From: Myxococcales bacterium
GTDB lineage: Bacteria; Myxococcota_A; Polyangia; Polyangiales; SLQV01
Reading direction: 5' to 3'
NCBI GenBank assembly: GCA_007124745.1
Contig: SLEO01000003.1
Span: forward strand, 1-34,879
Length of the DNA stretch: 34,879 bases
Part shown: one piece after another, positions 21,639 through 29,308 of the stretch
Position numbering within the stretch: position 1 is the stretch's first letter
How the letters are laid out: the number at the start of each line of letters is the position of its first letter
Position numbers and translations under genes: made by a program
The notes under the pieces: model-generated
The model's input: only the letters and a program-made list of their open reading frames with translations
What the model was told of the DNA's origin: nothing
Database searches by the model: none

Positions 21639-22793
21639 TCAGTGCTTGATCGCATCGTCCCCTGCCACGTCACCTTCGTCCGACTCGTGCCTCGCCTCGG
21701 CTTCTTTTTCCGGTGCGGGGGCAACGGACGGCGGCGCACTGCTTCGCGGTTGCCGGAACGCATGCGCATCGGCGTCGGTTTCCTCTGACTGACCCGAGAA
21801 GTTCAGCGGTGCTGTCTTTACGGTGGCTTCCGGCGCCACCGGGTCGAGTCCGACGGGTTCCGCACCCCCGCCATGCCCGCGACTTAGACTTAAGAAGATG
21901 CTCTCAAGACCGCTGCGCTCCGCCCGCAGCCCCAAAAGGCCAATCCCGGCGCCCACGACGGCTTGACTCAGACGCGCGCGCACGTCCTCGACGGACCGCA
22001 AGGTGGCGGCGCAACCGTCGGCAGATTCTCGCACTTCGATGATGTCGAGGCCTTCGATCGATGCCAAGGCGGCGCGAACCTTCTCTGCACTGCCCGCAGC
22101 TTCCAAGCGAATCTGGAAGCTCTCACCAAAACGGCCCGAAAGCTCGCTTTCCGTACCTTGTGCCGCGATTCGCCCTTCATGGAGCATGAGAATGCGATCG
22201 CAGGTTTGCGCAATTTCAGAAAGAATATGAGAGCTTAACAGGATGGTATGCTGGCCGCGAAGCGCGCGAATCATCGTGCGCATCTCGACAATCTGAACCG
22301 GGTCAAGTCCTTGAATAGGCTCGTCGAGGATCAACAGCGCCGGCTCATGGATCACCGCCTGGGCAATGCCCACACGTTGCTTGTAGCCATGAGAAAGCGA
22401 CGAGATGGGAGCGTCGAGCACATCCTCGAGGCCGCAGGTGCGAGCGACGTGCGGAATTCGGTCCCGCACTGCACCAGCGCTCATCTGCCTCAGACGACCC
22501 GCAAACTTGAGGTACTCGCCGACCCGCATCTCTTCGTAAAGCGGCGGCGTATCGGGTAGAAAGCCGATGAGCTTGCGGATTTCGTGGGGCGAGGTCTCCG
22601 CGTCAATATCCCGAATCTTCACCGAACCGGACGTGGGCGCGACCAGGCAGCTGAGGATGCGCAACGTGGTCGTCTTGCCCGCTCCGTTCAGCCCGAGGAA
22701 GCCCACGCACTCGCCTTCGGCAATCGAGAAGTCGAGGTCACGCACCGCGGCGTGGGCCCCATAAAGTTTGGTGACTCGCTCAACTCTTATCAT
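21639..22793 (-). CDS. ABC transporter ATP-binding protein (GldA-like)
   Basis: Walker A GLNGAGKTTTLRIL, signature LSHGYKQRVGIAQAV, Walker B LLILDEPIQGLDP, H-loop LLSSHILSEIAQTCDRIL. Disordered ~80-aa C-terminal tail. Confidence 0.95.
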   Translation of the reverse strand: MIRVERVTKLYGAHAAVRDLDFSIAEGECVGFLGLNGAGKTTTLRILSCLVAPTSGSVKIRDIDAETSPHEIRKLIGFLPDTPPLYEEMRVGEYLKFAGRLRQMSAGAVRDRIPHVARTCGLEDVLDAPISSLSHGYKQRVGIAQAVIHEPALLILDEPIQGLDPVQIVEMRTMIRALRGQHTILLSSHILSEIAQTCDRILMLHEGRIAAQGTESELSGRFGESFQIRLEAAGSAEKVRAALASIEGLDIIEVRESADGCAATLRSVEDVRARLSQAVVGAGIGLLGLRAERSGLESIFLSLSRGHGGGAEPVGLDPVAPEATVKTAPLNFSGQSEETDADAHAFRQPRSSAPPSVAPAPEKEAEARHESDEGDVAGDDAIKH

Positions 22794-23022
22794 GCGAGGC
22801 GGAAGTCTGACCTAAACTCCCCAAGAGTGTCAATCCTCACGCGGCGCGCACGCCTAGGGCGGCTGCGTTCCAGGGAACCGCGGTGGGGGATTAACGCGGT
22901 GGCAATGCGACCCGGCCACGGGTTAGTCTGAGCTAGTTGGCCGCAGGGGGGGGAGATTGGAGCGGGAAGCTTGGAGCGTGGAGATTTGCAGTGGGTGCCG
23001 CGAAAACGGTAAGGACACTCCC

Positions 23023-23616
23023 ATGATGTTGAGGGCCACGTTGACACCCCGGCTAGCTGGACACCTGGCTGCGCTGTGCTGTGCCGCTTACTGCTGCGCC
23101 TGCGGCAGTGCGGGCAGCGCGCACACGCCTGCGGGCCACCGAAGCGCAACGGACGCAAGCGGAGAAGCAAACGCTGATGGCGCCACCGGCTGGGTGATAG
23201 AGGACATTACGCTTACCACCGGCGGGAGCCGCGAAGGTGAGCGGGCCGACGCCGCTGTACAGGCGCGTCGGCAGGGTAAACACACGCGACTGCCGGGCCT
23301 CGTCAAGGTGGGCGACGGCGAACGCCCGGATGCCTGGCCCGTCGTTGAGATCTCGAATCAGGCTGAACACGGTCTCGTGGTCTGGTTTTCTGGGCCTTGC
23401 TCACGCGTGATCACGGTCGAACCCAAGGGCAAGCAAGGCGCCGAACTGTGCGCCGGGCCCTACGAGGTGGCCGCCGAGCTTGCAGCGCCCGACTTTCTGC
23501 CCTTCGTGGGCAGCGGCGAGACGCTTGAGAACGGCCAAAACTACGCGCTTACGTTCTTTATCCTGCGTCACCCCAAGCAGGTCAGACGCAAGACCTCGGC
23601 CTCAAGAGGAGACTAG
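23023..23616 (+). CDS. Secreted or lipoprotein-like hypothetical protein
   Basis: ATG at 23023 with upstream AAGGA. Hydrophobic, Cys-rich N-terminus MMLRATLTPRLAGHLAALCCAAYCCACGSAGS suggests export. No family recognised. Confidence 0.65.
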   Translation: MMLRATLTPRLAGHLAALCCAAYCCACGSAGSAHTPAGHRSATDASGEANADGATGWVIEDITLTTGGSREGERADAAVQARRQGKHTRLPGLVKVGDGERPDAWPVVEISNQAEHGLVVWFSGPCSRVITVEPKGKQGAELCAGPYEVAAELAAPDFLPFVGSGETLENGQNYALTFFILRHPKQVRRKTSASRGD

Positions 23617-23656
23617 CTCAAGCGGGCTCCCTGGCGCAGCGTAGCGATGGCTTGAG

Positions 23657-24469
23657 CTAACGCTTGGGTCTGAGCCGGTAGTGATGACCGGGCTCACAAG
23701 CGATACTGAATGACTGACCGTTCGGCCGGCGAATGGTGCGCGTTGCCGGTGGCAAATACCAATGTAACTCCATCATTGTGCGGGATGCGTTGCGCAGGGC
23801 GATGGCCTTAGCCGCAGGCCCGCCGTCCACACGTCCATAGTCACCGGCCAAGCGTACGGTGCAGCCCATCTGCGCCTTGAGGTTCAAGGACTCCGTCTGC
23901 TTCACGATGGCTGACAACACGGCACTTTCCGCACCGGAAACCTGGTCGAGTACACGCCAGCCGACTCCGGGAAGAAAGAGCTTCATCTCGGAAAAAAGAC
24001 CGTTTTTTATCTGTTTGAGCTGGATAGTGAGTAGCGCGCCCTGATTGGCCGCGAGCATCGACTGCGTCAACGCGTGGCAGTCGTCGCCATCGCACGCGAG
24101 TTGGGTCGCGTTCAGCGCAGCAGCATCGTCCGGAGCAACCAGCGCGAGTCCCTGTTTGCGCAAGTGCTCGGCCACCGCTTCACCCACGAACACATGCTGA
24201 AAGGCTTCGACTCCCGGCCCCAGCAAGATACTTAGCCCAACGGCAAGCGGCGGCAGACGGTCAACGCGGTGAGGCACGGCGCTGCCCTCAGGCGCGGTGG
24301 CCGGGACAGGTGCCTTACGGGCTGCGGCTTCAGCCCGCACCGAGCCTCGCGGCGTGCACCACGCTAGCGCCGCGCTCGCGAGGCAAACGCCCTGCACTGC
24401 GGCTACCCATGCGCGCCTCCGCTCAACTCTGCTTCGCATGACCCGATTCACACTCATCTGATGCCTCAC
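23657..24469 (-). CDS. Exported hypothetical protein
   Basis: 270-aa ORF with basic N-terminus and hydrophobic stretch (AWVAAVQGVCLASAALAWC), then LPPLAVGLSILLGPGVEAFQHVFVGEAVAEHLRKQGL. Likely co-transcribed with the upstream kinase gene (gap ~56 nt). Confidence 0.65.
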   Translation of the reverse strand: MRHQMSVNRVMRSRVERRRAWVAAVQGVCLASAALAWCTPRGSVRAEAAARKAPVPATAPEGSAVPHRVDRLPPLAVGLSILLGPGVEAFQHVFVGEAVAEHLRKQGLALVAPDDAAALNATQLACDGDDCHALTQSMLAANQGALLTIQLKQIKNGLFSEMKLFLPGVGWRVLDQVSGAESAVLSAIVKQTESLNLKAQMGCTVRLAGDYGRVDGGPAAKAIALRNASRTMMELHWYLPPATRTIRRPNGQSFSIACEPGHHYRLRPKR

Positions 24470-24525
24470 GTTCTATCCCTCGTGCGCAGACCGGCAGTGC
24501 ACCACGTCACCTTCTCAGGCGACCG

Positions 24526-26256
24526 TTAGCGCTTCGACTGCGAGACCTGCCGCTCAAGCTCCCGCAAACGCTCAAGAAAGCGCCTAGTTTTTGCGGAACT
24601 CGTGCCCGCCTGATGTGCCGTTGCCCGCAATGCCTTGAGCCGAGCTTTGACACCAAGTGGCGCATCGGCGCCTACTTGGCGCTCCAAGCGAGCTAGCCTT
24701 CCTGCAAGGTACTGCCGGATGTTCAGCTCCTCAATGGCATCGTGCAACGCGGACGCCGCCAACTCCGCGTCCTCGTAGGCCTGGGCGCGAGCAGCCTCCT
24801 CCTGGACATCCCAGAGCCGCCCAAGTTCGCCAGCGCCCTGGAGGTCGCGGGTTTTGAGCCCTCGCTCTGCAAGCGATGTCTCGACGCGACGCCTCGATGC
24901 CTCGTAGCGTGTTTGCCCGTCGCCTCCCGGCGCCCGCGCACCGCCACCGAGCTCGAAAGCGATGGCCCCTTCTGGCCCGTTGGATACGCGCTCGAGCGGC
25001 GGAAGGCGCCCCGCCTGCTGACCGCTACGACCCATGGGGGGCTCGACCGCTCGCGACGCTTCGGCCCACGGTTGCCAAAGCCACACCGCTCCTCCGGCCA
25101 CAAGGCTCAGGACGCTGGCGATGGCCGCCAGCACTCTGGGCCGGCGCGCGAACCATGGCTGCGGCGAAGTAGACGCGACCGGCGCTGCGTCCACAGGACG
25201 CGCGAGGGGCTGAGGCGTTGCGAGGCGTATGCGCGCGGTCGGGTCGGGTGCGCTCCCAAGACCGTAGGAACCACTCGCTCCGGGCAGCATGCTGCGGGCC
25301 GACGCTAACCATTCCTGTACATGTGCCGCACTGCTAGGACGCCCAGATGGATCCTTCTCCAGCAACGCAGCAACGAGCGCCCTTAGCTGCTGCGTCACCG
25401 CAGGATCCGCCTCCAGGTCCGGCAAAAGCGGCGCCGGCTCCTGCACGTGCAGGGCGCACACTGCGGCGGGGCGAGAAGCAACGAAAGGCGGCCTGCCCGT
25501 TAGGATTTCAAAGAGCACGATCCCGAGGGCGTAAAGATCGGTGCGCGCGTCTGGCTCCGCGCCTTGGATCTGTTCCGGCGCCATGTACTGTGGAGTGCCG
25601 ACGATCATGCCCTGCCGCGTCAGGCGCTCTTCCTCAATCGAAGGCCCGATGAGGCTCTCGTCCGCGGTGTGTAGTAGCGCCATGCCGAAATCGAGGATGC
25701 GCGTGCGCAACCGAAGCCCCTGCTCCTCGACCTGCACGTTTGCGGGCTTAAGGTCGCGATGCACGATGCCGAAGGCATGCGCCGCGCTGAGCCCCGCGGC
25801 GATCTGAAGCGCGATCTCCACAGCGCGGTGAACTTGAAGACACCCTTCGGCCGCAAGCATCGCTTCCAGGGACTGACCCTTGAGCATCTCCATGACGATG
25901 TAAGGCGAGTGCCCAAAGCCCTCGCCGTAGTCGAGGACACTCACAATGCCTGGGTGATCGAGGGTGGCGAGCGCCAATGCCTCGCGACGCAAGCGCTCGA
26001 CACTGCGTCGGTCCGCTGTGCGTTCGGCGAAGAGCATCTTGACGGCCACGCGGCGCCCAAGCCCAAGCTGCTCCGCCGAATAGACGAAGCCCATACCGCC
26101 CACGCCTAGCTGATCGATGAGACGATAACGCTCGCCGAGCACGCGTCCCGAAAGCGGGTCGTGCGCACGGGAGATCGGTCGCAAAGCACTGCCATCGGCC
26201 TCGCAATAGTCCGCCGCTTTTTTGTAGACCCTCAAACAGGCCGAACATAGACGCAC
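24526..26256 (-). CDS. Serine/threonine protein kinase with N-terminal Cys-containing ribbon-like segment
   Basis: YRLIDQLGVGGMGFVYSAEQLGLGRRVAVKML, IVHRDLKPANVQV, ILDFGMAL, GTPQYMAPEQIQGAEPDARTDLYALGIVLFEILTGRPPF; N-terminal CSACLRVYKKAADYCEADG; TM segment VLAAIASVLSLVAGGAVWLW. Confidence 0.95.
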   Translation of the reverse strand: MRLCSACLRVYKKAADYCEADGSALRPISRAHDPLSGRVLGERYRLIDQLGVGGMGFVYSAEQLGLGRRVAVKMLFAERTADRRSVERLRREALALATLDHPGIVSVLDYGEGFGHSPYIVMEMLKGQSLEAMLAAEGCLQVHRAVEIALQIAAGLSAAHAFGIVHRDLKPANVQVEEQGLRLRTRILDFGMALLHTADESLIGPSIEEERLTRQGMIVGTPQYMAPEQIQGAEPDARTDLYALGIVLFEILTGRPPFVASRPAAVCALHVQEPAPLLPDLEADPAVTQQLRALVAALLEKDPSGRPSSAAHVQEWLASARSMLPGASGSYGLGSAPDPTARIRLATPQPLARPVDAAPVASTSPQPWFARRPRVLAAIASVLSLVAGGAVWLWQPWAEASRAVEPPMGRSGQQAGRLPPLERVSNGPEGAIAFELGGGARAPGGDGQTRYEASRRRVETSLAERGLKTRDLQGAGELGRLWDVQEEAARAQAYEDAELAASALHDAIEELNIRQYLAGRLARLERQVGADAPLGVKARLKALRATAHQAGTSSAKTRRFLERLRELERQVSQSKR

Positions 26257-26526
26257 GCTTCTATCCTACGGCCCTGCACCCTACAGCATTAAGAAAAAAA
26301 GCCGACAAGTGGGCGGCACGAGATGCGCCATGTCCCTCGTAGCGCCTTGCTATCATCGAGGCGCGAGCTTGTGAATCCGCTCCGCGCCGGACGCGCCTCG
26401 GCCTGGACAGCCATGGGAAAGCGCGCAACAGGCGCCAGTCTGAGACAAACTTGCAGCAAAGGCGTTGCGAACTATGCTTGGCGACCGATTTTCGCCCCGA
26501 GCTGCCTGGGTAGGCGGAGCCGACTC

Positions 26527-27558
26527 ATGGCCATTTCATCTTCGTCAATGCCACCTTTTTCGTCGTCCGGGCAGCCAGCCGCCAGCACATTGGGGAGGAA
26601 GTCTCCGGTGCTCGTGGGCGTCAGCGCGGCGCGCAGCGCCCTGAGCGGATCTGCGACCGCACCAGAGGTCGCGGGCGCCCAGGAGGCCCTCGACTGGCTA
26701 GTCGCGATGGCTCACGACCCGCGGCTCACCTTGGCGGATCTCCCGGAGCGTCCGAGCGCGGCAGCCTGGCGCGCGGTGGGCATCGCGGGCTTTCGCGCGG
26801 CCGTAGACAGCGCGCTGCTCTCCCGCCGAGCGGACATCGCGCTCGACGCGCTTGAACGACTTGGCGCGCTGGATGTTTGGCTGCCGGAAGTCGCCTCGCT
26901 GGTGGGCTTTGGCTTCGGCGATGTGCAGCACAAGGATGTTTGGCGGCACACTAAGATCGTGGTGCGCCAATCGGTGCCGCGCCTTGCGGTGCGCTGGGGG
27001 GCACTCTTTCACGACGTCGGCAAGCCCCGCACCCGTAGCATCGACGCACGGGGCAAGGTGCACTTCCATGGTCACGCTGAAGTCGGCGCTGCGATGTTTC
27101 GTAAGCGCATCGCGCACCGGCTCGGCTTCGAAGGCGACCTGGGCGCGCGCATCGACTTCCTCATCTACCAGCATCAGCGCATCAGCCACTATGACGGTAG
27201 CTGGACGGACAACGCGGTGCGGCGCTTTTACCGCGATATCGACGGGGGCCTCGATGACCTTTTGGCGCTGAGCCGGGCGGACATCACCACCAAACATCGG
27301 GAGAAGCGTCGACGCGCGCTCTACCAGATAGCGGAACTCGCGAAGCGCATTCGCACCCTTCAGGCAGAGGACGCCAAGCCTAAGGCGCTGCCCAAAGGGC
27401 TTGGGCTGCTTTTGAGCGACGCATTAGGCATTCCGCCGTCCAAGGCACTCGGCATGGCGATGAAGCGCCTGCAGCACGCGGTAGATGCAGGCGAGCTCGC
27501 CGCTGGTGCGGCGCCTTCAGTCTACATCGAGTGGCTGCGGGCGAACCCTGGCGCCTAA
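26527..27558 (+). CDS. HD domain protein related to the C-terminal part of tRNA nucleotidyltransferase/poly(A) polymerase
   Basis: DVWRHTKIVVRQSVPRLAVRWGALFHDVGKPRTRSIDARGKVHFHGHAEVGAAMFRKRIAHRLGF...IDFLIYQHQRISHYDGSWTDNAVRRFYRDI. ORF track starts at 26323; ATG at 26527 has upstream GGAG. Confidence 0.82.
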   Translation: MAISSSSMPPFSSSGQPAASTLGRKSPVLVGVSAARSALSGSATAPEVAGAQEALDWLVAMAHDPRLTLADLPERPSAAAWRAVGIAGFRAAVDSALLSRRADIALDALERLGALDVWLPEVASLVGFGFGDVQHKDVWRHTKIVVRQSVPRLAVRWGALFHDVGKPRTRSIDARGKVHFHGHAEVGAAMFRKRIAHRLGFEGDLGARIDFLIYQHQRISHYDGSWTDNAVRRFYRDIDGGLDDLLALSRADITTKHREKRRRALYQIAELAKRIRTLQAEDAKPKALPKGLGLLLSDALGIPPSKALGMAMKRLQHAVDAGELAAGAAPSVYIEWLRANPGA

Positions 27559-27565
27559 GCGCCGG
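27548..27565. terminator. Candidate bidirectional hairpin over overlapping stop codons
   Basis: CTGGCGC-CTAA-GCGCCGG, a 7-bp stem with one G-T wobble. The loop carries both stop codons (TAA on +, TAG on -). No T-tract. Confidence 0.3.
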
Positions 27566-28556
27566 CAACTTGGCCCGCGCTTAGGCGTGTGCGGTCCAGC
27601 GCGCTACGCGCCTCGCTGGCGGCCTCCGGTGCGGACGCTGCGCTGTAGGTGCGCATCGCGGTGATGCAGAAGAGTATCCACGTCGCGTCCGCCAGCGCGA
27701 GGTGAACGAGCTGAAGCGTCAGCGGTGCCCGCAGCCATACATTGGCAACGCCCACTGCGATATTGCAGGCCACAAGGGAGACTAGCGCTAGGGCGAGCCC
27801 AGGGGCGGCATCCAGGCGGCGCAACGCCCAAATCGTAACGGCGGCGCTCGCGAGCAGTGCGGTCACCGGGTGCCAAATGCGCAAAGCGATGAGCTGCCCA
27901 AGCACGACGTCCTGCGCCTGGAGCGTGGACCCGGTGTTCGCGAAGAGCAGCGTATCGCCGAGGGCTGCCACGGCACCGCTCACGCCGGTAAGCAACAGCA
28001 GAGCCGTGGGAACCAGCGCTCTACGCGCCCAGATGGCGCGGGCGCAGGGCAACGCCTCCCGAGGGTCATCCGGGGAAGCGCGTAGCGCGAGCACGAGCGC
28101 CACGTTCATCCAAAGTAAAATAAACGTGTTCAGCAAGTGCGCCGCCATCCAATACGCGCGCGCGAAGGAGATATTGGTGGCGACAAGCTCCAGAAGCACC
28201 AGACCCGCGCCGATGAGCGCCTCTAGCGACATCAACGCGAAGGCCCACAACGCGTAGCGCCGGGCGCGCAGCACCGCGCCCGATGCCTTGGCAACGCCAG
28301 ACTTGCGAGCGGCCCGAAGCGTCACCACCACCCACGCCAAAGCGCCCACCCAGGCCAAGCCCGAAAAAAGCCGATGTAGCACCTCAATCCAGGTCGCGCG
28401 CGCCGGCGCTGCCCCCGTGAGCATGGCGTCGCAAAGCGGCCAGGAGTCTCCACAACCCGCGCCGGAACCGGTGGCTCTTACGTACGCGCCACCGAGAATC
28501 ACGAAGACTACGTAGACCAGCCAGGGGACCGCTAGATGGCGAGATCGCGCAAACAT
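27555..28556 (-). CDS. ctaA: Heme A synthase (COX15/CtaA family)
   Basis: Multi-TM; YVVFVILGGAYVRATGSGAGCGDSWPLCDA, IEVLHRLFSGLAWVGALAWVVVTL, GVSGAVAALGDTLL, LVHLALADATWILF. Confidence 0.92.
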   Translation of the reverse strand: MFARSRHLAVPWLVYVVFVILGGAYVRATGSGAGCGDSWPLCDAMLTGAAPARATWIEVLHRLFSGLAWVGALAWVVVTLRAARKSGVAKASGAVLRARRYALWAFALMSLEALIGAGLVLLELVATNISFARAYWMAAHLLNTFILLWMNVALVLALRASPDDPREALPCARAIWARRALVPTALLLLTGVSGAVAALGDTLLFANTGSTLQAQDVVLGQLIALRIWHPVTALLASAAVTIWALRRLDAAPGLALALVSLVACNIAVGVANVWLRAPLTLQLVHLALADATWILFCITAMRTYSAASAPEAASEARSALDRTRLSAGQVAGA

Positions 28557-28676
28557 ATTGACAGGAGCTTAGCGTCACCGGCCACACTCGACCATCCGAG
28601 ACACCACTCAATCCCCCCGCGTCACCTCTCAGATGCGTGGACTGAAACGAGCAGGTGTGCTGGAACCTAGAGGATC

Positions 28677-29297
28677 ATGGAAGGTACGCTCGCGACCGCG
28701 CTTGAAGATGCCACGCCCGGTGTTGCGCCGGTCGCATGGTCCCCGTTGCGCAACACACCCATCCACTTGTGGCTCGTCGCGGGCCTAGGGGAGCTGCCCT
28801 TGGCGACAAGCCTAGAACTCAAGGTGGGCAGCGTTGTGAAGCTGCAGTACCAAGTGCACTGCCCGGCGGGGGACAGCATCGCTGCCCCCGTGTTTCTGCT
28901 CTGCGATGAGACCGGGTCACGCATCGTCGCGCGGGTGGAAAGCATGATAAACGAACCCCGCTCTACTGCCGAATCCCACCGCACTGCGCCGCAGACATCT
29001 GACCTAAAGGTAGTCCACATGCTTAACCCCGACGAAGGCACGCTGAGCCGAGCAACCTCCAAGGACTCCCTCGACCTGATGGATGTGCCCTTATCGCTGC
29101 AAATCGAAGTGGGGCGCGTAGAGCTCACCGTGGGCGAGCTACTCGAACTCAAGGAAGGCGCCATAGTGAAGCCTCAAGAGGCGCCGACTTCCGTCGTGCG
29201 ACTCCGTTCAGGCACACGTGTTGTCGCCCATGGCGAGCTCATTGAACACGAAGGCTCCTTAGGCGTGCGCCTCACCCACATCAACGCCTCACCCTAG
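28677..29297 (+). CDS. SpoA (FliN/FliM/SctQ C-terminal) domain protein, probably tandem SpoA
   Basis: LMDVPLSLQIEVGRVELTVGELLELKEGAIVK...VRLRSGTRVVAHGELIEHEGSLGVRLTHI closely follows the FliN C-terminal pattern. The N-terminal half (LATSLELKVGSVVKLQ...) looks like a second SpoA fold. Confidence 0.82.
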   Translation: MEGTLATALEDATPGVAPVAWSPLRNTPIHLWLVAGLGELPLATSLELKVGSVVKLQYQVHCPAGDSIAAPVFLLCDETGSRIVARVESMINEPRSTAESHRTAPQTSDLKVVHMLNPDEGTLSRATSKDSLDLMDVPLSLQIEVGRVELTVGELLELKEGAIVKPQEAPTSVVRLRSGTRVVAHGELIEHEGSLGVRLTHINASP

Positions 29298-29308
29298 AAC
29301 GCGACGCG

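Noticed and set aside
26698-27297. 199-aa minus ORF opposite the HD-domain gene
   Set aside because: The HD protein on the + strand has conserved motifs; the antisense frame has none.
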